Source: Lanius collurio (taxonomy: Eukaryota > Chordata > Aves > Passeriformes > Laniidae). From it: a stretch of 64,000 nucleotides of DNA. Within the stretch, counting starts at the first letter, position 1; each line of letters begins with the position of its first letter. Of the stretch, positions 48,901 through 61,450 are shown piece by piece. The translations under genes and the position numbers were made by a program. The stretch is from assembly GCA_020086605.1 (NCBI GenBank), contig JACBWW010000004.1, positions 9,068,503 to 9,132,502 on the forward strand. Reading direction: 5' to 3'. Under the pieces are notes generated by a model. The model was given only the letters and a program-made list of their open reading frames with translations, was not told the origin of the DNA and made no database searches.

Positions 48901-51900
48901 TGTTTTCCTGTGCAAGGATGGGATGTATATTTCAGGAAGCTCTAACTCAGTAGGAAAGGCAGTTCTTTTGTTAGATTGTCGGTACAAAATGTTCAGGTAA
49001 CACTGAGTAACTCAATTAATCTTGTTCTCACATGTCCTAAAAGGCCCAGAGGAAAACCTGACAAAGATTTTCTGGAGGTGTCTCTGGTCTGCTACTCCAA
49101 GGTCTTTATTAAATTGGGTGTATTTATCCCTTCTGTTTGTGTTTTCACTCTTCACACTGAAAACAAGATAAATACATCTGGAAGTCTATAAATGAACCTG
49201 AGGTGCTAAGATGCTTCTCTTAATTTTTTTCTTAATGATTGCACATTATCAGAGACCAGATAAAGTCATATGACTGATGTTACTCAATATGCTGATACTT
49301 CAATCTTAGAGATTCATGTGTGAGCATAGAGATTTCTTTTACTCAGCTGTCTTCTAGTTTCTAAGAAAAATACATACAGCTGTTTAAGATAAAAGTCTAC
49401 CCCTATCTTCGGAAATAGCATCTGTAAGATTACATAGAGAAAGTTAAAAGAAGAATTCTAATGGTTAACTATTTGAACACTTCTGTCTTTAGGGCTATTT
49501 GTTATTATTACACTAAGAAGGCTGCTTAGGATACTGAGTAATGGAAAATGAATAGCTGGAAGTATAGCATATACTTCAACCTTTGCTCTTTTGTTACATG
49601 ATTTTAATTACAATGTCACTACTAAGCTCTTTGTTTTCAGCAGCACCTTAAAAATCAAGCTTCTACTGAATATTTCTTTATTTGCACACAGATTTTGAAA
49701 AGAACCTAATAATGCAGCTTAAATGTCCTCCAAAACCTTTCTTCTTTCTAGTATAAGTAAAAGTTTCAAAACTTTAGCCTTTGCCATTCAGTCAGTGCAG
49801 ATGAGCAGGTTAGCAGTGTAGGGTACACACACATGCACTTCCACATCCTGCCCAACAAAGTTTACAATCAAAATAGTAAACAGAGACAAAATGATCAGCA
49901 TGTACAGAAAAGAATTGACTCTGTTTTCTCCTTACTATTTTGTAGGTAATTTTTCAGCCACAAACAAAGTTAGCTGCTTGTATTTCTGATTATTTTTGTG
50001 AAAGAAATTGTGCCCATGGTGTGATCACAGACACGAATTGTCATCTGGATAGGAGAAATCCTTACCCTCCAGTACATGGGACAGTATCTATGGCAGATGA
50101 AATGCCCTATGGCTTTGATACATTGGATACTTTGAAATAGAACATTTTTCTGTAAATGTTATAGTTCTACAAAACCAAACAAAAATCACATTAGCAAAAT
50201 CACATTAGGAAAAGTTTTCTCCTCCATTTTCCTGGAACAATAATAATATGAGCTCTTTTGTCACTGAACCAGACACATATTAAGGATTCAATAAGTGGTT
50301 TCCAAGAAGGAACAAACCACACTGAAATTAAATAGTAAGAACTTTTCATATGAAAGAGAAGTGAAAAAACATACCTTGACTGAAAATTCACCACTGAGCA
50401 GATGCAAATGAGTGCAACACCTCTCTGGGAACAGCTCCTTCTCTTGTATGAATGAGTCTAACTTATGATTTTACTGCCCCTCCCTGAACACAGCAGACTC
50501 ATCCCTCTGCTGATGACATCATATTCCTGGATTTTCTCCCATACTATATTTTAAAAACAATGTTTATCTACTGTATCCAGTACGAGACCACTGATATTTT
50601 AATATGGGTGGCAAACAACACAGAGATAAGATTCTGATGTTCCCCAGTATGTGTATAAAACAGTCATGTGTTTGTACAACAGCTTCCAGAATTGTGCATG
50701 AGCTTGCACGCACAAACATACGGCTCTTATCCTGATTTGGGGTAATGACAAGAGCATTTTTTATTTTATTGGTGTTAGAGCTAAACAAGTCAGCTTTCTG
50801 GAGGACTTGGATCTTTAAAATAGAAAAAATCAGATATCTCGTTTACAGTCTAAGATATCTTTTTACGATGGGAAAAAATTTACTGTTTGTATTCTGGAGG
50901 ACACTGCTCTTCCTCTCTGACTACTTGGTCTGTTGAGAACAAGTACAGAATCCACATACTACTTAAAGATTTAAATGGAACCAAAATTTCTTCAAGGTTA
51001 TTGATGAAGTCTCTATATGAATCAGAATTATAGGCAAATACCAGAACATACCCTTTTACTTACTGCATTGACTTTTATTCTGGATGCCAGATAATTAACA
51101 GAGAACTAATTTTAGACTGTTTATTAGAGGCATAGCTGGTTTTCCTCTAATATTCATGCAATTAAACTGAAATCTGAAATGGCAACCATGGTTGCAGAAT
51201 TCCACACAAAGGACACATCTTCATTCAGAGGAGAAATGAATGGAGAAAAGAATAGTCACTCCCTTAGTTTGCCACAAAATTCTAATTCTGAAAGTGAACT
51301 ATTCAGGAAAAATGCTAGCCTATATAGTGACCAGTTGTATCTACCGGTGAACATATTTGGCTCCCACTCTCCACTGTTGTCATTTACAGTTCTAGAGCAA
51401 TATACTTCCTTGGTGTGTATTCTGACAAGAATCACTGCTTTGCTTTTCAGTAATTTTCCTTTCCTTTTTCTTTCTCTTTCTTGGCATCTGTCATAATGGC
51501 TGCGTGGTACATTTTCTGTCTTTATTGGAACTAGTTGAGTCATGCTCTACTATCAGCAATAGCACCCCCTGCCCCCTCCCAGTCTGTTCCTGATTTCCCT
51601 GCACCAGTTCCAGTTTGGTTGAGTAACCTTAAGACTCACAATCTCAAAGATCTTCATTCCACATTTTTTTTCAGTTCTTTTTTTTTAACTCCTTATGCAC
51701 CTGAATAAAAATTTTAAGACTACATCTAGATTTTTAGTTTTGGCTGGTCATGGATTTAATATTAAATATTAACATAATATTGCAAATACAGTGCCTCAAA
51801 ACTCTGCTCTGATTTTAAGACACATTTTATGTGTTTATAGGAGGGACTCTGCTGGCTCATTTGTAATGATGAAATAAAACCCAGCTATAACCAGATCTGC

Positions 51901-52060
51901 TCTGAGGAATGTGGATAACTTCTGGAAGAGCAGGTGAGGAGTATTCTACAGCTGTTTCAGGAGGCTGAGGCTGGTGTTGCCAGCAGCCAGTCTGCTGTGG
52001 AGGCTTACTGAATGGTGAAATAAATGTGTTCAGTCATCTCAAAATCTTTAGAAAGGCAAA
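45903..52060. other. Intergenic, no supported gene
   Basis: Mostly AT-rich unique sequence. A GC-richer stretch at 48050-48210 contains a TGAGTCAGC AP-1/MARE-like site at 48192-48200; its function is unknown. No coding frame is supported. Confidence 0.45.
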
Positions 52061-53330
52061 ACTCTGCAAGGCAGGAGCTATTAGTCTATACAGACAACCA
52101 GGATTGCCCCATCTCAAGTCTAGAATCCAGCACTTTCCCTTGCTGAACTTCATACAATTGGTGATTCTCCCTCTTTAATTTGTTGAGGTCTCTCTGCAGG
52201 GCCTCTCTGCCTTTGGGGGAGTGAACAGCTCATCCCAATTTAGTGTTGCTGGCAGCACTTAGCATCCCTTCCAGTCCTGTGTTCAAGTCATTAGTGAAGA
52301 CATTGAAGAGCAGAGGGCTGATGAGGGAGCCCTGTAGAACCCCACTAGAGACAGGTCCTCAGTCTCATGTAACCCCATTCTCTGTAACCCTTTTAGCCCC
52401 ACCTGTGAGCCAGGTTCTTACACAGTGCTCCACTCAATTATCCAGCTGTGGGATGGACGTTTTGTTCAGAAGGATGTTGTGAAAGTAGCAGAAGCATTTC
52501 TGAAGTCCCAAAAGATTACACCTACTGGATTTCTTAGACCAAGTAGGTGGGTTAACCCATTGTAGAAAGAAATCAGGTTTGATAAGCAGGAATTTCCTCT
52601 TGTGAAGTCATGCTGGCTGTGACCAAGGACTGTATTGTCTTTCAGGAGTTTTTCAATACCTTCCAGAATAATCTTCTCCATAACTTTACCAGGCACTGAA
52701 GTGAGACTGGCAGGCCTGTAGTTTCTGGAGTCCACATTCTTGCCTGCCTTGAAAATTGTGACAAAGTTCATCAATTTCCAGTCAGGTCCGGATTCCTGAG
52801 GTTGCTCGAAAATCATTGAGAGAGGTTTTGCAATTGCCTCAACCCAGCTCTCTGAGGACTCAAGTGAATCCCATCAGGCCCCATAGCTTTAATGGGAGAC
52901 AGCTGGAGCAGCAGATCCCATATAAGTTCAAGGTTGACTGGGGTCTGATCATTCTCACAGTTGTGGTCCTTCAGCTCAGGACACTGAGACCCCCTTAGTC
53001 CATCACTGGTACTGAAGACAGAGGTAAAGAATGCATTAAACACCTCTACCTTGTCCTTGTTTTTGAGGTGGCCATCATCCTGGAATGGGATGATGTTGTT
53101 TTTACACTGCCTATTGCCATTAATATACTTGGAAAAACTTTTTATTTTCCCCCACATTTCTGGCAACTTCAACTCCAGTTGAGCTTTGGCCACATGAATT
53201 TTCTCCCCACAGTGGTGAGCAGCATCTCTGTATTCCTCCTATGTCACCTGACCTTATTTCCACTGAGCTTACACTCTCGGTTACGTGGGAGCATTGCTGT
53301 TCAGCTGGCACTTGTCTGGGAAACTGAGAG
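52061..53330 (-). mobile_element. CR1 LINE fragment with reverse-transcriptase region
   Basis: About 1.27 kb on the minus strand. Two consecutive frames carry CR1 ORF2 sequence. The first (53193-52813) has AKAQLELKLP, KYINGNRQCKNNI, VFNAFFTSVFS and KAMGPDGIHLS. The second (52816-52466) has NYRPASLTSVPGKVMEKII, LGHSQHDFTRGNSCLSNLI and VIFWDFRNA. These correspond to the segment between endonuclease and RT and to the RT fingers/palm. Downstream, 52480-52061 carries diverged ORF2 sequence in broken frames. A frame change near 52815 and the lack of an intact 5' half make it inactive. Confidence 0.92.
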
Positions 53331-56300
53331 AGATGGATGTGAACATTTGACTCTGTTAACTCAAGACAACAAACAGTGAGTAAAGAGTAAGTGTAAGGGG
53401 AGAACTGGTTGCCTAGGTAGTTGTTCAGGACTGTTGCAAGTACTTTCTAGGAGAGAAGATTCTTAGCATGTAATTTTACTTACTGATTTCTGACCTTTTC
53501 CAAGTATGTTTTGCTCTTTTTGGCCTACCAAGTTTACATTCCAGATTTGGAAGATGGAAGCAGTCCTTTGCTTTTTGACAGGGACTTAGAACTTTGATTG
53601 TTGGTGTTTGAGCTGGAATCCCCAGTCCCCATGTGAACAGGTGACTTGCACTATTGGCCATGCAAATTATCTGAAGCTACATTCAGATAAGTGCTGCTCT
53701 TCAAATCTGTGTGTGTGTCTGTAGATACTGATCAGTCTCCTAGAAGAAGTTATTTTTGCAGTTAAGTCTATGTATTACTTCCCCTGCAAACTCAGTGTTT
53801 TTCCAAGGCTCACTGACTAAAATTAGCAGCTGAAGATATTTAGGTAACTTTCTCTAAAGAGGATAGTGATTAATTTCCTTTTCCTTGACCTGAACTGATC
53901 TGATTCTCCTAAATAAATTGTATCAGCACAGTTTTGTAGCAGTTGTAAGATTTTGAATCATCACTGAACCTTAACTTCTTGGGATATCTTCTGGTTTAAA
54001 CAATCATCCATTCTGGTCATTTATAGTTTTCTAGAATGAGAACAGCTCTTTTATCTCCTATGTGTTTCTGGCCCTTCAGTGTGTTGCATTTATTTTAAAA
54101 CCTCTTTTCAGTAATTTGTAAATACACATTTTTTTTCCTTTCTACAATTTAAGAATTATGATACTCATTATAAGCGGGATTGAATTAATCAGGATCTAGA
54201 ATGTGTATGAGCTACTGAAGGTCTGTACAATCAGTTCAGTTCTAATAGACCTCTAAGGAGATAAAGTTTGACTACAGATGCACAGAATATCAACAGAGAA
54301 GCATAGACAATGCTGATGGAAGTACTTGCATCTTACCAGGAGAAAGACAATTTTGTACAAAAACTGGATCTTCTATACATTACATAGTAGAGGTACACAG
54401 CCAGAATTAAACTTCTTCAGTTCTGTGCAAGGGGCAGCACTCACCTTTGGAAGCAGCCAAGTGGATCTCATGCTATACCTCTGCAAGCATGTACAGAAAA
54501 CCACCAGGAGTAATGAATGCTGTGGTGCTCTTTTAGCAGTAGAAGTCAGATGAGTAGCCAGAAGTTGAATCTGTGCTGGATGAGATGAAGGAAATGACAC
54601 TGGAATGAACAGAGAAGGCTTTTCTGTACCTTTTATAGGCCTACTTAAGCTGCAGCAGGAAATGCCACTGGAATGAGAATGATTTTTATCTGTGCATCCA
54701 GAAGCATTGGAAGGAATATCACTGTACCCAAAACTTTTGACCCAGCTTTTTCTCTAGCATTGATCACAGTTTGGCTGCACCTCCCAGAAAAGGGTGATTA
54801 CCTTCCCAAGGAGCTGCCAGTCCAGTGTTATGTACACTTATCCTCACGGCAATGCCAGGCATATCTCTGCTACTGAGTGGTAACTCTAGCTCTTCATCAA
54901 AAGTACGAACAAACAGCATCAGAATTGCTTCTCTTTCTTGCTTCCTGAGCATCTTTATCTCACCAAGCTTCTCCTAAGGGTGCCACTGCATGCTAATATA
55001 TGGGATTAGCCCTGACATACAGCACCACAGGGTTGCTGTTTTGGTAATGCCTTTTCTGCTGTTTTGCATCAAGTGTTTTTCATTTTTACCTTTGTAGACA
55101 TTGGATGGGATTTATTGCAACCACTTAGCACCAGGAAAGAGATTCAACATCCCCTAAGCACAAACAAGAAAAAAAAAAAAAACCTAGTTGGTGTCCTGGA
55201 TTGTGTGCCTATCCTCACAGTCACTGAAATCCTGTAAACAATGTTACAGATGTACCTCAAATTAAGTTCCCCCATTCAGGAAGGAAATTTGCTGATTCTT
55301 CTCATTAGAATCAGACTCTTTTTCACTCTTATTGGAAGTGCTCAGATTGCTGAGTTCCTCTGTGTCTTGAGAGAAGTTTGCAAAGGAAGCCTGCTGCTGT
55401 CTGTATCCAACCCTGCAAGCATAGAAGTTATGTTGCATGAGCTAAGCAAACATCCTATTTCTGAAATATCCTTTGGATTGGACATGCCCAAGTTAACTGT
55501 CGTAGTTAACACTGTCACTTTCAGCTAGAGTTTAAGGAGACTTTTATTTTTTGTGTGCCTCCCCAGTTGCACTGGTCTTTGTCAAAATTGCCAGTGGAAC
55601 TGTTCCATTCCTGATCTCCTCAGGCAAAATTTCACCAGTTAGCTCATTTTTTAGCTCTTTTGTGATAGTCTCTTTAGTTCCACTGAGAGAGACATAATGC
55701 AAACACAGGAACCAAGGTCTCTTTGGTGCATGAGTATGAAGTGCAGCAATAACCACTTAAGTTAGCTGATGAAAATTGTATCTGTGAGAATGGCTGCGGT
55801 AATAGAGTGCCCAAATATGAGGGTAGCTGTATGATCTGCCCTTTACTAGCAGAAGGGATAGCAGTGCAGCAGTGTGGCACAGTAGGGACTGTCAGAATTT
55901 GGCAATTTGTTAGGGCAAACATAAGAGAGCCATGTCCCCTGGTTCTTTGTAGTCTGCCTTCCCTGCAGGTGGTGATGGGTGGGTGAAAAAGTCTTGTTCT
56001 CATATGCTTAAATGGCAGTATGGAGCATTTTCTGCACAAACTCAAATAACCTGTGCTTTCTGTGAAAATCTGCCAAAAGACAGACTGCTGTGATTGTAGT
56101 TGGGATACTGTGATGATTGGACTGTTTATATTTTATTTATTATTTTTATTTTGAAAAGCTAATGGATTTTCAGTCAAAAGCAACCCTATACCTCAGGGAA
56201 TAGGGCATTCTGTTTATGTCTGGGTCTTGTATTGTTTATATGAAAACTCTCCTGACTTCCCAAATTTGGTGAACTGCTGCAGTCTTTATAGACATTTAGG

Positions 56301-58725
56301 TCCATACAAACTGAACCTAGGGGAAATTAAGGTTTAGGTACTAATATTCTAATGCAAGATATCTGCTCTTTGAAGGCAGTTGATGTTTTTGCAGTATACA
56401 CCATAAAAGAGCTGATTTTATTGGCAACTTATTTTTGTAACTTTACACAGGTAGTTTTATTCTGATATTTTTGTTTTGTTCTCATCAGCACATAGGTACT
56501 GTTGTCTCCTTATGGCATTGTTTTGCTGACAGGGGGACACTGCAATGCTGATTGATGCACTCTACAGAACTTTGCAGTGTCACACACTGATCCTTCAGGA
56601 GATGAAAAGACACAGCTCCTCTTGTTGTCTCATTCTTAGGAGCTGCATTTAAATGGCACACTCTCAAGCTGAAATTTTAAGATATATTGCAGTTCCAAAC
56701 AAACTGACTGTACTCAGGAGCTGTTAGCATTGGGTTTATCCACACAGTTACCAAGTGTTAATACAAATCACTCATTATAGGGGAAGGGGTGGGTCTGACT
56801 TTTATAACACTTCCAAAGCAGTTTGTTTAGTAGTGGATTTTGAAATTGATCCAGACATGTTTTCCTGTGAGGATGGAACTGATTACTGCTAAAATATAGT
56901 GTAGAAAATGGAACTTTTGACTGGGCACTTTGTTGTGCCAGAAGAGTGATAGGGGATTTTGCTTTTGGAAGAAGGGTGGTCATGAGCTGCTCAAGGGCTT
57001 GAACCACAGGCTGACCCAGGCACTGTATGCAGGGAGCAGAGGAATGAGTGGTTTAAATATTTTCTCTGTCAGTAATGCAATGAAAATTAAACAGATGTGG
57101 CCATCATAACTTAGCAATTTCCAAATTATCTTTCTAAAGATACATAAGGCAAGGATTTGATGATCATAGTGACTAAATCCTATAGAGGAGTAGCTCCAAG
57201 TAGTTCTGGAGGTTCAATATGAAAATAGTTATCTTTGTAAACTTCTTGTAGTGACAATTGGCTGGCAGGGACTAATTCCTGCTACAAATAGTGATATGTG
57301 TGAATTATTTTCAGCTTTTTCTCAGTGTCCAGTTACAGCCCCTGCAATAGCATGCTTGATTTCATTCTGAGAATTTATTGTCTTCTGGGGAAGAGTGGGG
57401 AAAGGGACACAAAACCATTGGATTGCAAGAAAATTCTGTGAGACTGCAGAAGAGAAAGGTTATTTTTGTTTCTGGTTAATGTGACTCTGATTTCATATTC
57501 ATAATCTCCTAGAAACCTGTGTCCAAGTAGTCTGATGGGGATTATTCGTGTGTGACATTAAGGATGATGAAGGCTGTGTTGTTTTCTTGGTTTGGGCATC
57601 TTCTGGCTACAGAGTGTATTCTTTTTTCAATAACAAGAAGAAAAATTGCACTGGGCTATAAACTCATTAAACCCCCCTCCTCTACCAGAGCACAGGCCCA
57701 CAGCTGTATGAGTCACCCCTTCCATGATCTGGGGATGAGCAGTGCATTCTTCGGCGTTTACCAGTGTTACCGGTGTTAATTTTGCCATCTGTTGTTGCAT
57801 GCCATGCTTAATCCCTACTCTGTTGTTCTTTTGGCTCCATTTACAAACACGTCTTTGCATTTATATTTATTTCATTCCAACTTTAATAGTGCTGTTGCAA
57901 CCCTCTGCAGGGCTAAGCTGACGTAAGAGTAAGACTGAACTAATAAAGTGGAACCATATCCTTCTTATTTGGCTGAAACGAGATATAATAGTCCTCTGTC
58001 CTGAAGGTATATGCCCTAACTCTAGCAGAAAAGTGATTTACTAAATACTCTTTGTAAACAATTGTAGAAAAAAATGTGCTTCCACTCCTTACTATAATAC
58101 CACGGAGCTTGCTTGCTTATTTATTTATGAGAATTAATTGGGTACAGAAACCAAATAATTGTTCATGTGTATTTTTCCACACCAAGTGGTAGGTAGTAAT
58201 AACAGATAGGACAGCAAAGAAGAATACTGGATGAAACAGGGAAGTAGTGAGATTAAAGGGATTGTAGGAGCAAGAGAAAATAAGCAAATTCACCTTGATG
58301 CCATTTTGTCACCTTTCCCCAGTCTAACATAGTCTGCTTCACAGCAGTGAAGATCATATTTGCCCAAAGTCAAACAATACATCGTGTATTGTCTATTTAT
58401 TTTTTCACTGCTACCCAGCATGAGTAGACAAGGAAAATTAAGGCTAGCATTTACTCTTATCCCCCTTGATTTTAAGTGAGACCATAATTGATTTAAATTG
58501 TTTATTGAGTCAACATTCTTTTTTAATGCCTGTAGCTAAATGCTTATTGGGTGGACAATCCATATTAACCATAGCAGAAGAAACAAAGGGAAAGGCAGGA
58601 TCTGACAAATTGCATTCTGCTTATCATCACTTTAGTCCTGAGAGAACTGTAGAGAAAATTCAATTGTTTCCAAGCACATGAATAAGAAAGTGGTTGGGAA
58701 TACTCAACAAACATATACCAAGGCC
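53331..58725. other. Intergenic, no supported gene
   Basis: AT-rich sequence with scattered short frames, the longest 123 codons on the minus strand at 55674-56045. None has recognisable motifs, and no transposon was recognised. Confidence 0.45.
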
Positions 58726-59875
58726 AAATGGTCTGGATTGCCTTCTCTGGTGAAATGGCAACTGACTGGTTGGAAAAAGGAGTAGTGAATGTTGTTTATC
58801 TTGACTTTATCAGGTTACTTTATCCTCATTCTATGAACTATAGTCTTAGAAATGAACTGGGTAGGTATAGACTTATCAAGGGAGCTAGAGAGCACATGAA
58901 AAACCAGATGGGCCACCAGGCTCAGAAGGTAATAGGCAGTACTTAAATGTCAGTGTTTTGCCACTGCTTAATGTGCTCATCAACAACCTGAATGATAGAA
59001 AAGAGCTCCTGCCAAGCTTAAAGATGACACCAAGCTGTGGTAGGGGGAAAGGGACAGGATACTGATAAAGGGAAGAGAGACCTCAAAAGTCTAGAGGAGC
59101 TGGCAGATGGAAAACTTGTCCAGGTCAACAAAGACAGGAGCATCTGGAGTGAACAGCCCCATGCTCAGTACAGGCTGTAGGTGGGCTAACCAGGTAACAG
59201 CCCTGCAGAAGATCTTGAGCTTCCCAGTGAGCAGGGGTCCAATACAAATCAGCAGTGTGTCCTTTAACAATGAAGTCTTGTGGCATACTGATCAGTTAGT
59301 AAGAGCATAACCAGCTGGCTGAGACAATTTTTCTCCTCTGCCCTGCAATTTTGAGGCTGCCTCTAGAGTCATATCTCCATTTCCACCCACACTTACCCTC
59401 AAGAGAGATTTACAAACTGGAAGCTGGAAAGAGTCCGAAGAAGGCCCACTGAGATGACAAAGGAGCTGAAATATGTGACATTCTAAGAGGAGACTGACGG
59501 AAGTGGCTTTCTTAATCTAGAAGAAGAGGAGTTTGAAGGGGAATACTTGCCACTTTAAACAGTGTAGTGGGTGGTTGCTAGAAAATAGAAATCCAGACTC
59601 TTCTAAGGTGTCAATGCTAATGCACAAGAAGGAGGGGATAAGAAATGCATCATGGAAAGTTCCTATTTCCTTTTGGGAAAAGATTTGTTGAAGAGTGGAA
59701 CATGTCACACAGAGATTGCAAAGTTATCCTTGACGATATTCAAAACTCATCTAGACAGTGCTCTGAGCAATCTGATCTTCTAACTATGAAGTTATTTTGC
59801 CTTGAGCAGAAGGTTGAGCTAGCTGACTTTCAGACTATTTTTAACAAAATTCTGTCCTTCTGTGAAATTCTGGCA
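58726..59875 (+). mobile_element. Old CR1 LINE copy, RT core to 3' end
   Basis: A diverged plus-strand copy about 1.15 kb long. Landmarks in order: a VVNVVYLDFIR remnant (RT palm) near 58790; LNVLINNLND- and KLKDDTKL-like remnants near 58970-59030; VRRRPTEMTKELKY and ERLTEVAFLNLEKRSLKG remnants at 59430-59540; and the 3' UTR landmark GATATTCAAAACTCATCTAG at 59738, with an ATTCTG-type tail ending near 59875. Many frameshifts show that it is much older than the 61.2-kb copy. Confidence 0.75.
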
Positions 59876-61160
59876 GTTCCAGAGATGAGGATCCTATGAA
59901 AATGTGAAAAGTTTTTTAGGACTGCTTCCTTTACAGACCTGGTGTCTATGTGCATGTCTTCCAAGCCCTGGAAGTTCTTACACCTTTGTCTGCCCTACTG
60001 TAGAAACCTTTGCTGAAGTTTTGTTCTCTGTGTAGGTAGCTATGTCTGTGATGCAGTTATTTCTGCACCTTTTCTGGCAGAAGTTATAAAGATAGAGCTG
60101 TGAAGAGGTTTCCCACTATTTAACAACTCTTTCCTAAACCTTCTCTGATATACTATTATTTTCCCCAGCTGGCCTCAGAACTGGACCTCTTTCTTATCAC
60201 TATCAAAGAAGAGCCATACCATTTCCTTTCTTCTTGGCCATCCCCCAATGAAACATTCAAGGACTGCATTAAATAAGTGGCCAATAGAAGCCCATAATTT
60301 CTTTTTGCCCCAGTTATAGCAGAAAAAGGAAAGATGGAAAAAATATCTAGATAATTTTGATCACTTTGTGAAAACCTATTAACAAGAGATTTTTTTTTTC
60401 TGTTCACTGATGAGTATCTGAAAGTGAGAAAACTCAGTAGAAGTACAAATGTCCACTGGAGAATTCTCATAGAAATCTTGGAAATCTGCCAGCCAGCTTT
60501 TAAGCAAAATTAGATGTGACATTCTACTAATTTTTGGTATAATTTTTAGTCAGTTAATGACGCTGCATGACATCAAGTTAAATAGCTTCTAGTACTCTGC
60601 TTTTGGATTTCTTGCAGAAATTAAACAGTCACCCTCCACCTCCTCCCACCTAGGCCTCTTTGTTTGGAAACATCAACTTAGCACAAAACTGTATTGATAA
60701 AGACCATTAGTAAAAATGAGCTATTCCATTATTTTCAGATAGGCTCTTCCATTGGTAAAAGTGGTAATTTTCTTTCAGAGGCTAACTTCGGAAGAATAGG
60801 TGCCTCTACACTTTCTGAGAATGTTGACACAAGTCAGAACAGGGGTCAGTTTCTAAAGGTCAGCAGAAAAATTAACCCCAGCTTCTTTTTCTGTCCCATC
60901 TCAGCATTTCCCCTTTTTCCCAGCTTAGCTCTAGGGCATCCTTTACAATCAAGGAGCAATTTTGAAGACCTGTTGCAAGAATTCTGATTTTACTCTTGAA
61001 CACTGCATTTTTGCGGGAAATTCAGTGTTCAACAGGAAATTCAGTACTCGGCAGCATTTATATATTATAAAGTGAAATGATACATGCTTTCTGCCAAATC
61101 AAATTTCTATTTGGAAATGCACTTGAAGAAGAAATACAAACCCGGTTTTGGAAAACATAG
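59876..61160. other. Intergenic, no supported gene
   Basis: AT-rich unique sequence with no recognisable coding or repeat content. Confidence 0.45.
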
Positions 61161-61450
61161 AGTCAGAATCATAGAATGGCTTGGAAAGCACCTGAAAGAC
61201 CAGGTGGTTCTAACCTCCTTGTCATGAGCAGGGACACCTGTCACTAGACCAGGTTGCTCAAAGTCCCATCCAGCCTGGCCTTGAATACTTTCAGGGATGG
61301 AACATCTGAAACTTCTCTGGGCAACCTGTTCCAGTGCCTTTCCCCCTTTACAATAAAGAATTTCATGCTAATATCTAATCTTAACCTCCACTTTTTCAAT
61401 TTAAAGCCACTCCCCCTCGTTGTATCTCTACATGTCCTTGTTTTAGGAAT
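61161..61450 (-). mobile_element. CR1 LINE 3' end fragment
   Basis: Well-preserved minus-strand CR1 3' terminus, with the tail at 61166 (AGAATCATAGAATGG) followed by CACTAGACCAGGTTGCTCAA, CCAGCCTGGCCTTGAA, TTCTCTGGGCAACCTGTTCC and TTTAAAGCCACTCCCCCT in plus-strand reading. These are the standard avian CR1 3' landmarks. It is 5'-truncated near 61450. Confidence 0.95.
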